Source: Candidatus Nitrosotalea sp. TS
GTDB taxonomy: Archaea > Thermoproteota > Nitrososphaeria > Nitrososphaerales > Nitrosopumilaceae
Reading direction: 5' to 3'
Assembly: GCF_011319465.1 (NCBI RefSeq)
Contig: NZ_RCMB01000007.1
Location: 62,001 to 126,000, forward strand
DNA length: 64,000 bases
Shown here: in pieces, positions 45,758-53,442 of the stretch
Layout of the letters: every line of letters starts with the position of its first letter
Position numbering within the stretch: position 1 is the first letter of the stretch
Notes under the pieces: model-generated
The model's database searches: none
What the model was told of the DNA's origin: nothing
Seen by the model: the letters and a program-made list of their open reading frames with translations, nothing else
Translations under genes and position numbers: made by a program

Positions 45758-46210
45758 TTAGTTTTTTCCAAATAAACTAGAGTTACTGTTATCAGTAACT
45801 TTTTTAGTTTTAAATATTTTATATCCAATGGTTTGATAGAGACGTAGATTTTTCTCGCTTTTACTTCCAGTAAATAATTCAAATCTTTTACAGGATTTAA
45901 ACAAACTTTCTATTTCATTCATTAATTTTTTCCCAATACCATGACATTGATAATCAGGATGAACCATGAGCCTTCCTATATGACAGGTCTCCCCCTGTTC
46001 AAATGCCCTAACAGAACCTATTATTCTTTCATCAACCATGGCTTTGAGAAATATCTGGAGGCCAAATTCATCTCGTATACTTTGTAAAGTCTGAGTCATT
46101 GGCGGAATGGTAAAATCATCGTAAAGTTCAGATTCACTTTTGTATGCTAATTTTTGAAGCAAGAGTATCTCTTCTGCATCAGAAATTATTGCTTTTTCTA
46201 GTGTTACCAT
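45758..46210 (-). CDS. GNAT family N-acetyltransferase
   Basis: A 150-residue enzyme. The acetyl-CoA binding motif A is CHIGRLMVHPDYQCHGIGKK (R/Q-x-x-G-x-G/A), followed by FELFTGSKSEKNLRLYQTIG, motif B. Its N-terminal part is AIISDAEEILLLQKLAYKSE. The acceptor is unknown. Confidence 0.88.
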   Translation of the reverse strand: MVTLEKAIISDAEEILLLQKLAYKSESELYDDFTIPPMTQTLQSIRDEFGLQIFLKAMVDERIIGSVRAFEQGETCHIGRLMVHPDYQCHGIGKKLMNEIESLFKSCKRFELFTGSKSEKNLRLYQTIGYKIFKTKKVTDNSNSSLFGKN

Positions 46211-46319
46211 GGAATCATTGATTTAGTTCTTTAACAAATCTAAGTTTTATGATAGTTGCATGTTCCGACACATGATGTCTATGCGTATCATTTAACTAGA
46301 TACAGTATATAGTGAAATC

Positions 46320-46727
46320 ATGGGACAAAAAGTGTCAGGAATTGAAAAGCTTCTTGCCCCCTCGTTGAACAGAATGGAAGAAGAGTTGAAGGAGGTTCAT
46401 GCCGAGATGAACACGGCAAAGGCAAAGATAGACGAAACTAGCAACAGGATAGCAAAACTGGAAGAGGACAACAGACGCCTTGCAAATAGAATAGACAATT
46501 TAGGCAACGGGTTACCTGCCGATGTTCGAGTCTCAATTGATAACATAAATGACATGGAAAAACATGACAGAGACGAGATTGATATTCTAAAACGCGGTAT
46601 TGATGTTGCTCAAAGAAGGCTTACGGTCTTAGAGGCCAAAATGAAAGAACTGGTCAATGAAATCCTCGAAGAAAGATCAATGCTTGAAAGAATTGCTTTG
46701 TTTTTAACAAATCTTACAATCTCATAA
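46320..46727 (+). CDS. Coiled-coil protein
   Basis: A 135-residue protein that is nearly all alpha-helical heptads: MEEELKEVHAEMNTAKAKID, then NRIAKLEEDNRRLANRIDNL and DVAQRRLTVLEAKMKELVNE. The N-terminus (VSGIEKLLAPSLNR) may be an amphipathic helix. It has no signal or membrane segment. A structural or scaffold role is likely; the family is not recognised. Confidence 0.6.
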   Translation: MGQKVSGIEKLLAPSLNRMEEELKEVHAEMNTAKAKIDETSNRIAKLEEDNRRLANRIDNLGNGLPADVRVSIDNINDMEKHDRDEIDILKRGIDVAQRRLTVLEAKMKELVNEILEERSMLERIALFLTNLTIS

Positions 46728-46743
46728 TACCAGAGATTCTATT

Positions 46744-46989
46744 TTATGATCTTTTTTTCCTTTTAGAGTCATTTAATGAGGATCTCTTTGTAGAATCATC
46801 CAATGATGATTTCTTTTTGTCCAAGTGCTTGATTCCAAAGCCTGCAAAAAAAACTAACCAGCCGCCGATAGTCACATATCCCATGATACCCTTAACCGAG
46901 TCTGACACATCATGTGAAACTGCAGAAAATATCCAGTTTATAATAATGACAGAAATCCCTGCGATCATGATCATAGTTCCACGTTGCAT
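46744..46989 (-). CDS. Small two-helix membrane protein with basic tail
   Basis: An 81-residue protein: helices at 6-24 (MIMIAGISVIIINWIFSAV) and 33-54 (GIMGYVTIGGWLVFFAGFGI), then a cytoplasmic tail with a repeated unit (KKSSLDDSTK, then RSSLNDSKRKKRS). Its form resembles the two-helix proteins at 43.9 and 53.2 kb. Function unknown. Confidence 0.5.
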   Translation of the reverse strand: MQRGTMIMIAGISVIIINWIFSAVSHDVSDSVKGIMGYVTIGGWLVFFAGFGIKHLDKKKSSLDDSTKRSSLNDSKRKKRS

Positions 46990-47141
46990 ACAATCATAAC
47001 TTTCGCACTGATCTTAAAGATTCCCTTCCCATATGAAATAGAGAAATTATCAGACAGCGTTAGGCTTTCATGCGTGAGACTCGTTGTTTGTTATAAAAGG
47101 ACGACATCGGTTTGACGCAAAGACGTGACTAGTTGAAACTA

Positions 47142-47152
47142 AATATTTAAAT
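47142..47152 (+). promoter_or_regulatory. TATA box for the exported Ser/Gly-rich protein
   Basis: AATATTTAAAT centred about 29 nt before the ATG at 47176, preceded by the purine-rich GAAACTA expected of a BRE. It is one of the clearest promoters of the window. Confidence 0.55.
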
Positions 47153-47175
47153 CGAATTCCGTTTCATACAATTCA

Positions 47176-47433
47176 ATGTCCACAAAAACGATCGCAATAA
47201 TAATTGCCGCTTTTGCCGGAGGCGTGATCGCAATAGGAATTGCGATGTCTGCAGGATCAGGATGGGAACCAGCAGGCCAATATACCGGAATAAGTGACGC
47301 GTCGCATACTGCCAATAACTCATCGAATTGCTATGCATTTCAGACAGGATGTAGCGTTTCAAGTTATGGTTCAACAAATACTAGTTCGGACTATAGCGGT
47401 GCAGCTTTGAGCGGCAGCTATGGCCAACCATAG
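47176..47433 (+). CDS. Small exported Ser/Gly/Tyr-rich protein
   Basis: An 85-residue protein. Residues 5-27 (TIAIIIAAFAGGVIAIGIAM) form a signal peptide or anchor. The rest is low-complexity and polar (SGWEPAGQYTGIS, then SSNCYAFQTGCSVSSYGSTN) with two cysteines 8 residues apart that may form a disulfide. A strong promoter and a hairpin terminator bracket it, which suggests an abundant surface protein. Confidence 0.55.
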   Translation: MSTKTIAIIIAAFAGGVIAIGIAMSAGSGWEPAGQYTGISDASHTANNSSNCYAFQTGCSVSSYGSTNTSSDYSGAALSGSYGQP

Positions 47434-47455
47434 ATTTACAATCTATTATTTTTTT
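47430..47455 (+). terminator. Hairpin plus T-run terminator
   Basis: ATAGATT-TAC-AATCTAT (47430-47446) forms a 7-bp stem that includes the TAG stop of the preceding gene, followed by seven T residues (47449-47455). It resembles an intrinsic terminator; archaeal polymerase needs mainly the T run. Confidence 0.55.
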
Positions 47456-47602
47456 CATTTTATCAGTAATTACAGATGATTTTCCATCAAGTTCACAACA
47501 CATGAGAAGATACACATTACTTTCGATAAGAACAGACGCATAGCCTTTAGAATCAAAATCAATGACAAATATTAAACCAACATGAGATATCGAATAAAAG
47601 AA

Positions 47603-47740
47603 ATGGACAAAGTGCAATGCGTGGAATGTTCCTCTGAAAATATAGGCGAATATATGGACCCAATCGAGAAGAGCGACGGTATGCATTATTATTTTTTATG
47701 TGAAGATTGCAAGCATGAATGGGAAGTAATAAGAAAATAA
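47603..47740 (+). CDS. Zinc-ribbon microprotein
   Basis: A 45-residue protein with two CxxC pairs: QCVECSSENIGEYM, then YYFLCEDCKHEWEVIRK. The spacing (about 25 residues) fits one zinc ribbon of the TFIIS/rubredoxin-like class. It has ATG and TAA. Similar zinc ribbons bind RNA, DNA or partner proteins. The 170 bp before it on this strand hold no gene. Confidence 0.65.
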   Translation: MDKVQCVECSSENIGEYMDPIEKSDGMHYYFLCEDCKHEWEVIRK

Positions 47741-47848
47741 TAGATTAAACATGTAGAAGAAATATTGCGTTAAATTTTCTCGCATTCTCTCCATTTCAGA
47801 CGATTTTTTGGTGTAATATACGCACATGTTATTCTAGACATGAATCGA

Positions 47849-47870
47849 GCTAAAAATGTTTGTTTTTAGC
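47849..47870. repeat. Inverted repeat
   Basis: GCTAAAAA-TGTTTG-TTTTTAGC is a perfect 8-bp inverted repeat in the 247-bp gap 47741-47987, about 120 bp ahead of the next gene. It could end transcription on either strand or be an operator. CCTTTAAAGG near 47953-47962 is a palindromic TATA-like box for the gene at 47988. Nothing else is seen in this gap. Confidence 0.35.
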
Positions 47871-47987
47871 AATAGTAAGTTCCTAACGCATGGACATTGG
47901 TTTCAGCAAAAAAATTGAGGCAGGCGCATCTTAGGCAAATAAAAGATGTCTCCCTTTAAAGGAAAGCTCGACCCCATCAAATAACAT

Positions 47988-48587
47988 ATGAAGTGGTTAC
48001 CTGTCATTGTATTTCTTGCCATCCTTTCAGTACCTTTAGCAAACGGACAGTTCTATGGGCAGGTACAAGAAAATTCAGGTAATACAAACCAGCAAAGTAA
48101 TACGTTTCCCAAGATAGCTTACACTGCTGACAAAAGTTACGAGGTAGACTTGACATGGGAACCTCATAGAATACTGACTGACCAAAAGATTATCTTCATT
48201 TTTCAATTTTATAACTACAAGACTGGTGAGCTTGTCCCAATGGTAGATTACCAGTTCGTCATATCACAGGATGGAAAGGAACTGACAAGAATCTCGGGAA
48301 CTACCTCTCAGGCAGGTGACTACAAATACTTTGCATTTGATAATCCGGGTCCTGTCACCATAAGCCTTGAGAAAATAGGTGATACAGATTCTTCTGCATC
48401 TTACAACACTATCATATATCAAAATCCTAATCCGACAGGTCATGTCGTCATTATGCAGCCACCTGCAAACATTTCAGATAAACAAAGATCAATCTTTCCC
48501 ATAATTGAAGACGTGATTGTGGGTGTGTTGATAGCGTTAATTGTATGGCTAGCAAGAGATCCCATATTGAAAAGACTGAATGTTTAG
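47988..48587 (+). CDS. Exported protein with C-terminal membrane anchor
   Basis: A 199-residue protein: signal peptide at 1-20 (MKWLPVIVFLAILSVPLANG), a beta-rich extracytoplasmic domain (SYEVDLTWEPHRILTDQKII, then QFVISQDGKELTRISG and YFAFDNPGPVTISLE), and a C-terminal helix IIEDVIVGVLIALIVWLARD with a short basic cytoplasmic tail. The middle resembles an Ig/FixG-like beta sandwich. It is probably a cell-surface protein; the role is unknown. Confidence 0.6.
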   Translation: MKWLPVIVFLAILSVPLANGQFYGQVQENSGNTNQQSNTFPKIAYTADKSYEVDLTWEPHRILTDQKIIFIFQFYNYKTGELVPMVDYQFVISQDGKELTRISGTTSQAGDYKYFAFDNPGPVTISLEKIGDTDSSASYNTIIYQNPNPTGHVVIMQPPANISDKQRSIFPIIEDVIVGVLIALIVWLARDPILKRLNV

Positions 48588-48594
48588 GCTTGAA

Positions 48595-48751
48595 TTGGAT
48601 TTGACCTAAAAAATTACGACAGATTCAATCGATAATTCAAAATCAGATAACAGAAATTGGCAAGATCAAAGAAGTTGTGAAGTCAATCTTAATGCAGATG
48701 GGAAAAGACTTGAGTTATGGAAGATTGAAAGTATTGATTCTAAAATCATGA
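48595..48751 (+). pseudogene. Small broken or frameshifted coding remnant
   Basis: The frame 48605-48751 encodes KKLRQIQSIIQNQITEIGKI, then KEVVKSILMQMGKDLSYGRL and a stop, a plausible helical protein, but no start codon exists in frame. A TTG at 48595 in another frame (LDLT) would join after removal of one base near 48607. It may be a real short gene with a sequencing error or a decayed fragment. Confidence 0.3.
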
Positions 48752-48879
48752 ATGACTCTGTGCCTATTTCTTTAAACCATTTTTCTAAGGATGAAATCTA
48801 ACAAACACGATCAACTTTAAAAATATAGCCACGAATTAGCGATATTGAAAAAACCATGTGTGATTCTCCGACGAATTTA

Positions 48880-49638
48880 TTAATTAAAGTATTTTACACC
48901 TTCATCGATGTCTATTTCATAACCCATCTTTCTCCAGAAGCCGGTACTTCGGGTATCTTCGATTCTAATTCTTGAAAAATCATGGTTTCTTACCCAATTT
49001 TCAACAGATGCGTGTATTTTGCTTCCAATTCCATGCCCTCTATATTTTGGATTTACCTCGAACATCTCAATTGTAGGAGCACAGTCATTCATTTCTCCTG
49101 CATAATAACCCAACAAAGCCTTTGCAATGACTTTTCGATCGTTACGAAAATACATGAATGTCTTAGGTAATAGTTCAATATTACCATCTATTGTGCCAGT
49201 TCTACATTTTGCCAAGATTTTAGTTTGTTTTATTTTAAAAGATTCTTCGATATGTTCTATCATTGCAAACGATTCAAATTCCAAACTTCTACCGTTTAGG
49301 TAATTTAGAATGCCTTCTTCAGAAGTTCTCTTTGTGAATCGAATAACAAGACAATTTGAGAGTGGAAATACGATTACGGATTCACTTACTGAAGAAATAT
49401 TCAAAATTTCTCCATACGCGTCGTTTGATTCAGTCGTGATGTCGTATTGATTTTCTTCAAACCATTTTTTTAAAGATGTAAAAAGACCATTGGCTTCTCC
49501 AAATTCACCATAATCAACAAAAAACGTAGAATGACCATCCGCCTTGATCTCGTAATTTTTTGTATAATTTTTCCAAGATAATGTTAGCGGTTCTTCATTT
49601 AATCTCGGATACATTCGATAATCGTTCGAGTCGCTCAA
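48880..49638 (-). CDS. GNAT family acetyltransferase with N-terminal extension
   Basis: A 252-residue protein. The C-terminal GNAT domain (about 145-250) has TIEMFEVNPKYRGHGIGSKI, the acetyl-CoA pocket, and RIEDTRSTGFWRKMGYEID. The N-terminal ~140 residues form a separate, unrecognised domain, perhaps a degenerate GNAT fold (FVDYGEFGEANGLFTSLKKW). The substrate is unknown. Confidence 0.75.
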   Translation of the reverse strand: MSDSNDYRMYPRLNEEPLTLSWKNYTKNYEIKADGHSTFFVDYGEFGEANGLFTSLKKWFEENQYDITTESNDAYGEILNISSVSESVIVFPLSNCLVIRFTKRTSEEGILNYLNGRSLEFESFAMIEHIEESFKIKQTKILAKCRTGTIDGNIELLPKTFMYFRNDRKVIAKALLGYYAGEMNDCAPTIEMFEVNPKYRGHGIGSKIHASVENWVRNHDFSRIRIEDTRSTGFWRKMGYEIDIDEGVKYFN

Positions 49639-49756
49639 CTAAGTGCAGATTCCTCATTAAAGTACTTAATACTTTGAGTCAATTTCCAACAAATCATAAC
49701 TTCCGTTATTATCTAGTAGCTTCAATTTCCACGCCTAAACGGTGGGTTTACTATTT

Positions 49757-51949
49757 TTACTCTTTGTCCACAAACTCATCTGCTGTTGGAGGTTCTGGAC
49801 TTAGGCCCTTTCTCTTTCTAAGATCAGCTACTATAGTTGACAGGATAGAGTTTGGAACTGGCGTCCATGCCTTAAAGTGCGTGTTCCACATTGCCTTTCC
49901 TGCAGTCTGTCCACGCATTACCTCAGACAAGTCAAATGTTTCAGATGCTGGAATCTCTCCAGTGATAATATTTACAACGCCTTTTTGTTCCATGTTCAGA
50001 ACCTTGCCTCTCTTTCCGGATATGACACCTGCGACGTTGCCAATGAGTTCCTGTGGAATCCTGACCTCAATTCCAAGTGTTGGTTCTAGCAGTACTGGTT
50101 GGGCAAGCAACATTGCACCCATACATGCGCGCCTTGATGCAGGTCCTAGCTGTGACAAGCCCCTGTGTGCTGGGTCCTCGTGAGGTACGAAATGATGGAA
50201 TGTAAACTTGCATCCCCTCACCTGTTCTCTTGTAAGAGGCCCTTCCTTCATGGTATCATCAAATCCTGACAATATCGAATCAGTTGATTCCTGGACAAAC
50301 TGGACACCTTTGGTACCATCAACCATAACGTTTCCTCTAGTATCAAATCGCATTACACGTTTTGCATCATCGCCATCCCAGCCGGCTTCCTTCAGTATCT
50401 TTTGTACTTCCTTTTTGTCCTTGTACTCGTTTAGTGTACCGTTTCGTATCATCTCAGCTACTTTCTCGTCGAGTGGTTCTACTTTCATGAATATCTTGTT
50501 GTGTCTGTTAGGTGATTTTGCCATGATGGGTCCAGCAGAGCCACGAATTGTTTCCCTGTAATTGATCAAGGGTTGTGAAGTGACAATATCCACTTTGGCA
50601 TCTGCAATCAATGCAGTTGCAATCTCAAGGTGGAGCACACCCATGCCGGCAATCACTGTCTCTCCACTCTCTTCGTTTATCTTTACGACCAAGTTGGGGT
50701 CTTCAATTGTAATTCTGTTTAATGCCTCGACAAGTCTTGGCAAGTCTTTTGGATGCTTTGGCTCTACTGCAATTTGTACAACTGGTTCTGACACATACTG
50801 GATTCCCTCAAATGTGTTAACACCAGATATTGTGGATATTGTCTGACCCGCTCTTGCATACTCCAATCCCAAAAGTGCCGGAATATTTCCTGCTGCAAGC
50901 TCACCTACCATTTCCCTCTGGTTGCCCATGAAAAAGTTGACAGACTGGATTCTTCCCTCTCTTTTTGTATCAATGATATGAATTCTATCACCATCTTTTA
51001 TCCTTCCAGAAAATAACCTTCCAATCGCGACAGGACCAGCGGCCGGATCAACTGTCATGTTTACAATCATCATTATGGCAGGTCCGTTATCATCACAATT
51101 GAGTAATGCCTTGCCAATATCTGATTCAAGGTCGCCTTTCCAAATCTTTGGAATTCTGTATTTTTGTGCAACATCTGGCGGCGGGTGATGTTTTACTACC
51201 ATTCCAAGAACTGCATCATACAGCGGTGCCTTTTCTGCAAGTTCCTTGACACTTCCACCTTCAGAATATGCCGCAAAGATATCTTTGAATGAAATTCCTT
51301 TTTTCTTCATTACATCTGCATTAAATCCCCACTTGTCCTTTGCAGAACCAAATGAGACACTGCCGTCCTGAATACTTACTTTCCACTTGTCCTTGTATTC
51401 AGGCTCTGCGTAAATATCGATTAATCTGTTAAAGTTGGTTACAATCTCAAGCAGCCATTCCTGCATCTTCTCAGGTGTTAATCTTAATTCCTTTATGAGA
51501 CGGTCAATCTTGTTGATATAAAGTACTGGCCTTACCCTCTCTTCCAGGGCTTGACGAGTTACTGTTTCTGTCTGCGTCATGATGCCCTCTACGGAATCAG
51601 ATACCACAACTGCACCATCTATTGCCCTAAGGCTTCTAGTTACACGTCCAGTAAAGTCAATGTGACCTGGAGTATCAATCATGTTAATGACATATTCTTG
51701 GTTATCTTTTTCATAGAGTAAAGTAACATTTGCCTGAACGATGGTCATCTGTCTGTCTTGCTCTAACTTCATCGAATCAAGTGCAAGTGCCTGTCCTGCC
51801 ACAGATGGACTGATGATACCACTGGATGCAAGAAGACTGTCACTCATGGTAGTTTTGCCGTGATCTACGTGAGCTATCACACCAAAATTTCTGATAAGTT
51901 TCTTATCTCCAATAATTTTGAGAATCTGGTCAGTTGCCTTAAATTTCAT
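49757..51949 (-). CDS. fusA: Elongation factor 2
   Basis: A 730-residue GTPase driving ribosomal translocation. G motifs: AHVDHGKTTMSDSLLASSG, IDTPGHIDFTGRV, NKIDRLIKEL. Domain II shows GRLFSGRIKDGDRIHI. The domain IV tip is HEDPAHRGLSQLGPASRRA, where the histidine before Arg-Gly is the diphthamide site. The C-terminus reads QTAGKAMWNTHFKAWTPVP. The gene is intact, unlike many neighbours. Confidence 0.96.
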   Translation of the reverse strand: MKFKATDQILKIIGDKKLIRNFGVIAHVDHGKTTMSDSLLASSGIISPSVAGQALALDSMKLEQDRQMTIVQANVTLLYEKDNQEYVINMIDTPGHIDFTGRVTRSLRAIDGAVVVSDSVEGIMTQTETVTRQALEERVRPVLYINKIDRLIKELRLTPEKMQEWLLEIVTNFNRLIDIYAEPEYKDKWKVSIQDGSVSFGSAKDKWGFNADVMKKKGISFKDIFAAYSEGGSVKELAEKAPLYDAVLGMVVKHHPPPDVAQKYRIPKIWKGDLESDIGKALLNCDDNGPAIMMIVNMTVDPAAGPVAIGRLFSGRIKDGDRIHIIDTKREGRIQSVNFFMGNQREMVGELAAGNIPALLGLEYARAGQTISTISGVNTFEGIQYVSEPVVQIAVEPKHPKDLPRLVEALNRITIEDPNLVVKINEESGETVIAGMGVLHLEIATALIADAKVDIVTSQPLINYRETIRGSAGPIMAKSPNRHNKIFMKVEPLDEKVAEMIRNGTLNEYKDKKEVQKILKEAGWDGDDAKRVMRFDTRGNVMVDGTKGVQFVQESTDSILSGFDDTMKEGPLTREQVRGCKFTFHHFVPHEDPAHRGLSQLGPASRRACMGAMLLAQPVLLEPTLGIEVRIPQELIGNVAGVISGKRGKVLNMEQKGVVNIITGEIPASETFDLSEVMRGQTAGKAMWNTHFKAWTPVPNSILSTIVADLRKRKGLSPEPPTADEFVDKE

Positions 51950-52283
51950 GTTTTAGCTAAATCCTTTTCTAGCCGCTATTAAACGTTTACAAGAATTATA
52001 CAATAAATCAATGGATCATGGAAGAACTGGTGTTTCGCAATCTTTTTTCTTCAATAAAGAATCAATCCTTTTCGACTTTCTTTTTTGTTGCATGCAATAC
52101 AATCAATTCTGAAAGCAAACATGAAAAACAAAATCAGTTCCCAATGATTTGGGTTTTAGGATCAGGCATCACCAATTCTCATACGGTTTACTGATGAATT
52201 CTTAAGCCCGTTGTGATTTTTTTCAAGTGTGACAGCAGTTGACATAACTTGGATATTTATAATAGAGGTAAAAATCCTAAGTT
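51950..52283. other. 334-bp intergenic region between EF-2 and mqnD
   Basis: The gap holds no credible reading frame on either strand and serves two divergent genes. Near mqnD lies a TATA-like ATATTTATAA (52253-52262). It is framed by CATAACTT (52243-52250) and AAGTTATG (52279-52286), a perfect 8-bp inverted repeat whose right arm contains the mqnD start codon. The EF-2 side is AT-rich without an unambiguous box. Confidence 0.5.
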
Positions 52284-53105
52284 ATGGAAATAACAGTCGG
52301 TCACACGCCAGATTCTGACGACGCCTTCATGTTTTATGCAATGTTGACAGGCAAGGTTACATCCCCTCACTTTAAGGTCAATCATGTTGTTGAAGATATA
52401 GAGACGTTAAACAAACGAGCCCTAAACCATGAGCTTGATGTCACAGCAGTTTCTGCACATGCCTGTGCATATATCAGAGATTACACCATATTGAGAAGCG
52501 GCGGGAGTTTTGGCAAGGGTTACGGTCCAATAGTAATTTCAAAACAAAATCTGTCCCCTGACCAATTGCGTCGCTCCAAGATAGCAATTCCTGGAAAGAT
52601 GACTTCGGCATTTCTGTTGTTGCAGCTAATGATTGGCAAATTCGATTACGTTGAGATGAAATTTAGCGACATACCAGACGCTGTTTTAAGAGGCGATGTG
52701 GATGCAGGGCTTGTCATACACGAGACCCAGATAACGTATGAGCAAAACAAACTTGTCAAGATAATGGATGCAGGCGAGTGGTGGCGCAATCACACAGGCG
52801 GTCTTCCAGTTCCACTTGGAGTAAATGTGATGAGCAATCATTTCGGTCCAGATACAATAAAACAGTTTGATGCATTCTTCAAAGAATCAATTGTTTATGG
52901 AATGGCACGTATCGGAGACGCGCTCGATTATGCAATGCAGTATAGCAGAGGCCAGCCAAGAGACCTCATTGAGAAATTTGTTCGAATGTATGTAAATGAC
53001 ATCACTATAGAGATGGGAATACTTGGAGAGCATGCCACACGAAGTCTGTTCCAGTTTGGAATAGAAAAGGGACTCATCTCAGAATTCGATCTAAGATTCG
53101 CATAA
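52284..53105 (+). CDS. mqnD: 1,4-dihydroxy-6-naphthoate synthase (MqnD)
   Basis: A 273-residue periplasmic-binding-protein-like enzyme of the futalosine route to menaquinone. The signature MEITVGHTPDSDDAFMFYAM at the start, then LDVTAVSAHACAYIRDYTIL, GGSFGKGYGPIVIS and AGLVIHETQITYEQ, match MqnD. It works after MqnC to cleave the cyclic futalosine. The MqnE-like gene lies convergently about 330 bp beyond its end. Confidence 0.9.
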   Translation: MEITVGHTPDSDDAFMFYAMLTGKVTSPHFKVNHVVEDIETLNKRALNHELDVTAVSAHACAYIRDYTILRSGGSFGKGYGPIVISKQNLSPDQLRRSKIAIPGKMTSAFLLLQLMIGKFDYVEMKFSDIPDAVLRGDVDAGLVIHETQITYEQNKLVKIMDAGEWWRNHTGGLPVPLGVNVMSNHFGPDTIKQFDAFFKESIVYGMARIGDALDYAMQYSRGQPRDLIEKFVRMYVNDITIEMGILGEHATRSLFQFGIEKGLISEFDLRFA

Positions 53106-53163
53106 GATAAAAACCAAAATTGACAATTAATGGTTAATTAAGAGACAGGCCAATTACGATATT

Positions 53164-53442
53164 GTGGACAAGCGAATATTTCTTTTAGGTGTTACAATGT
53201 TAGGGATTGGCGGATTATCATGGTACTACCTTAACAGTACAATGCCAATGAGCACACCCGACATGACTGCCGATGAGACAAGCGCTTTCAATGAGGCTCA
53301 AGCAGTAAACACTGGCCTGTCAAACATTTCTCAGATGGTGGCAGGACTAGGATTCTTCATAGCCTTGATCAGCGTGGGACTCAGACGCAGAAACAAAGGC
53401 GGCGTTGGAAAACCCGTTACACAAAAGCCTGCTGAAATCTAG
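53164..53442 (+). CDS. Small two-helix membrane protein
   Basis: A 92-residue protein from a GTG at 53164: helices at 5-24 (IFLLGVTMLGIGGLSWYYL) and 56-74 (ISQMVAGLGFFIALISVGL), separated by a polar, Met/Thr-rich loop (STMPMSTPDMTADETS). A basic tail follows. It resembles the proteins at 43.9 and 46.7 kb. Its TAG interlocks with the stop of mqnE. Confidence 0.5.
   Translation: MDKRIFLLGVTMLGIGGLSWYYLNSTMPMSTPDMTADETSAFNEAQAVNTGLSNISQMVAGLGFFIALISVGLRRRNKGGVGKPVTQKPAEI

Noticed and set aside
47434-47600. Reverse-strand frame with protein-like sequence (HVGLIFVIDFDSKGYASVLI, then LDGKSSVITDKMKKI)
   Set aside because: Composition looks coding, but there is no start codon close to the first good residues and the frame runs into the 3' end of the gene at 47176-47433. 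It could be a frameshifted small gene; evidence is too weak to annotate.
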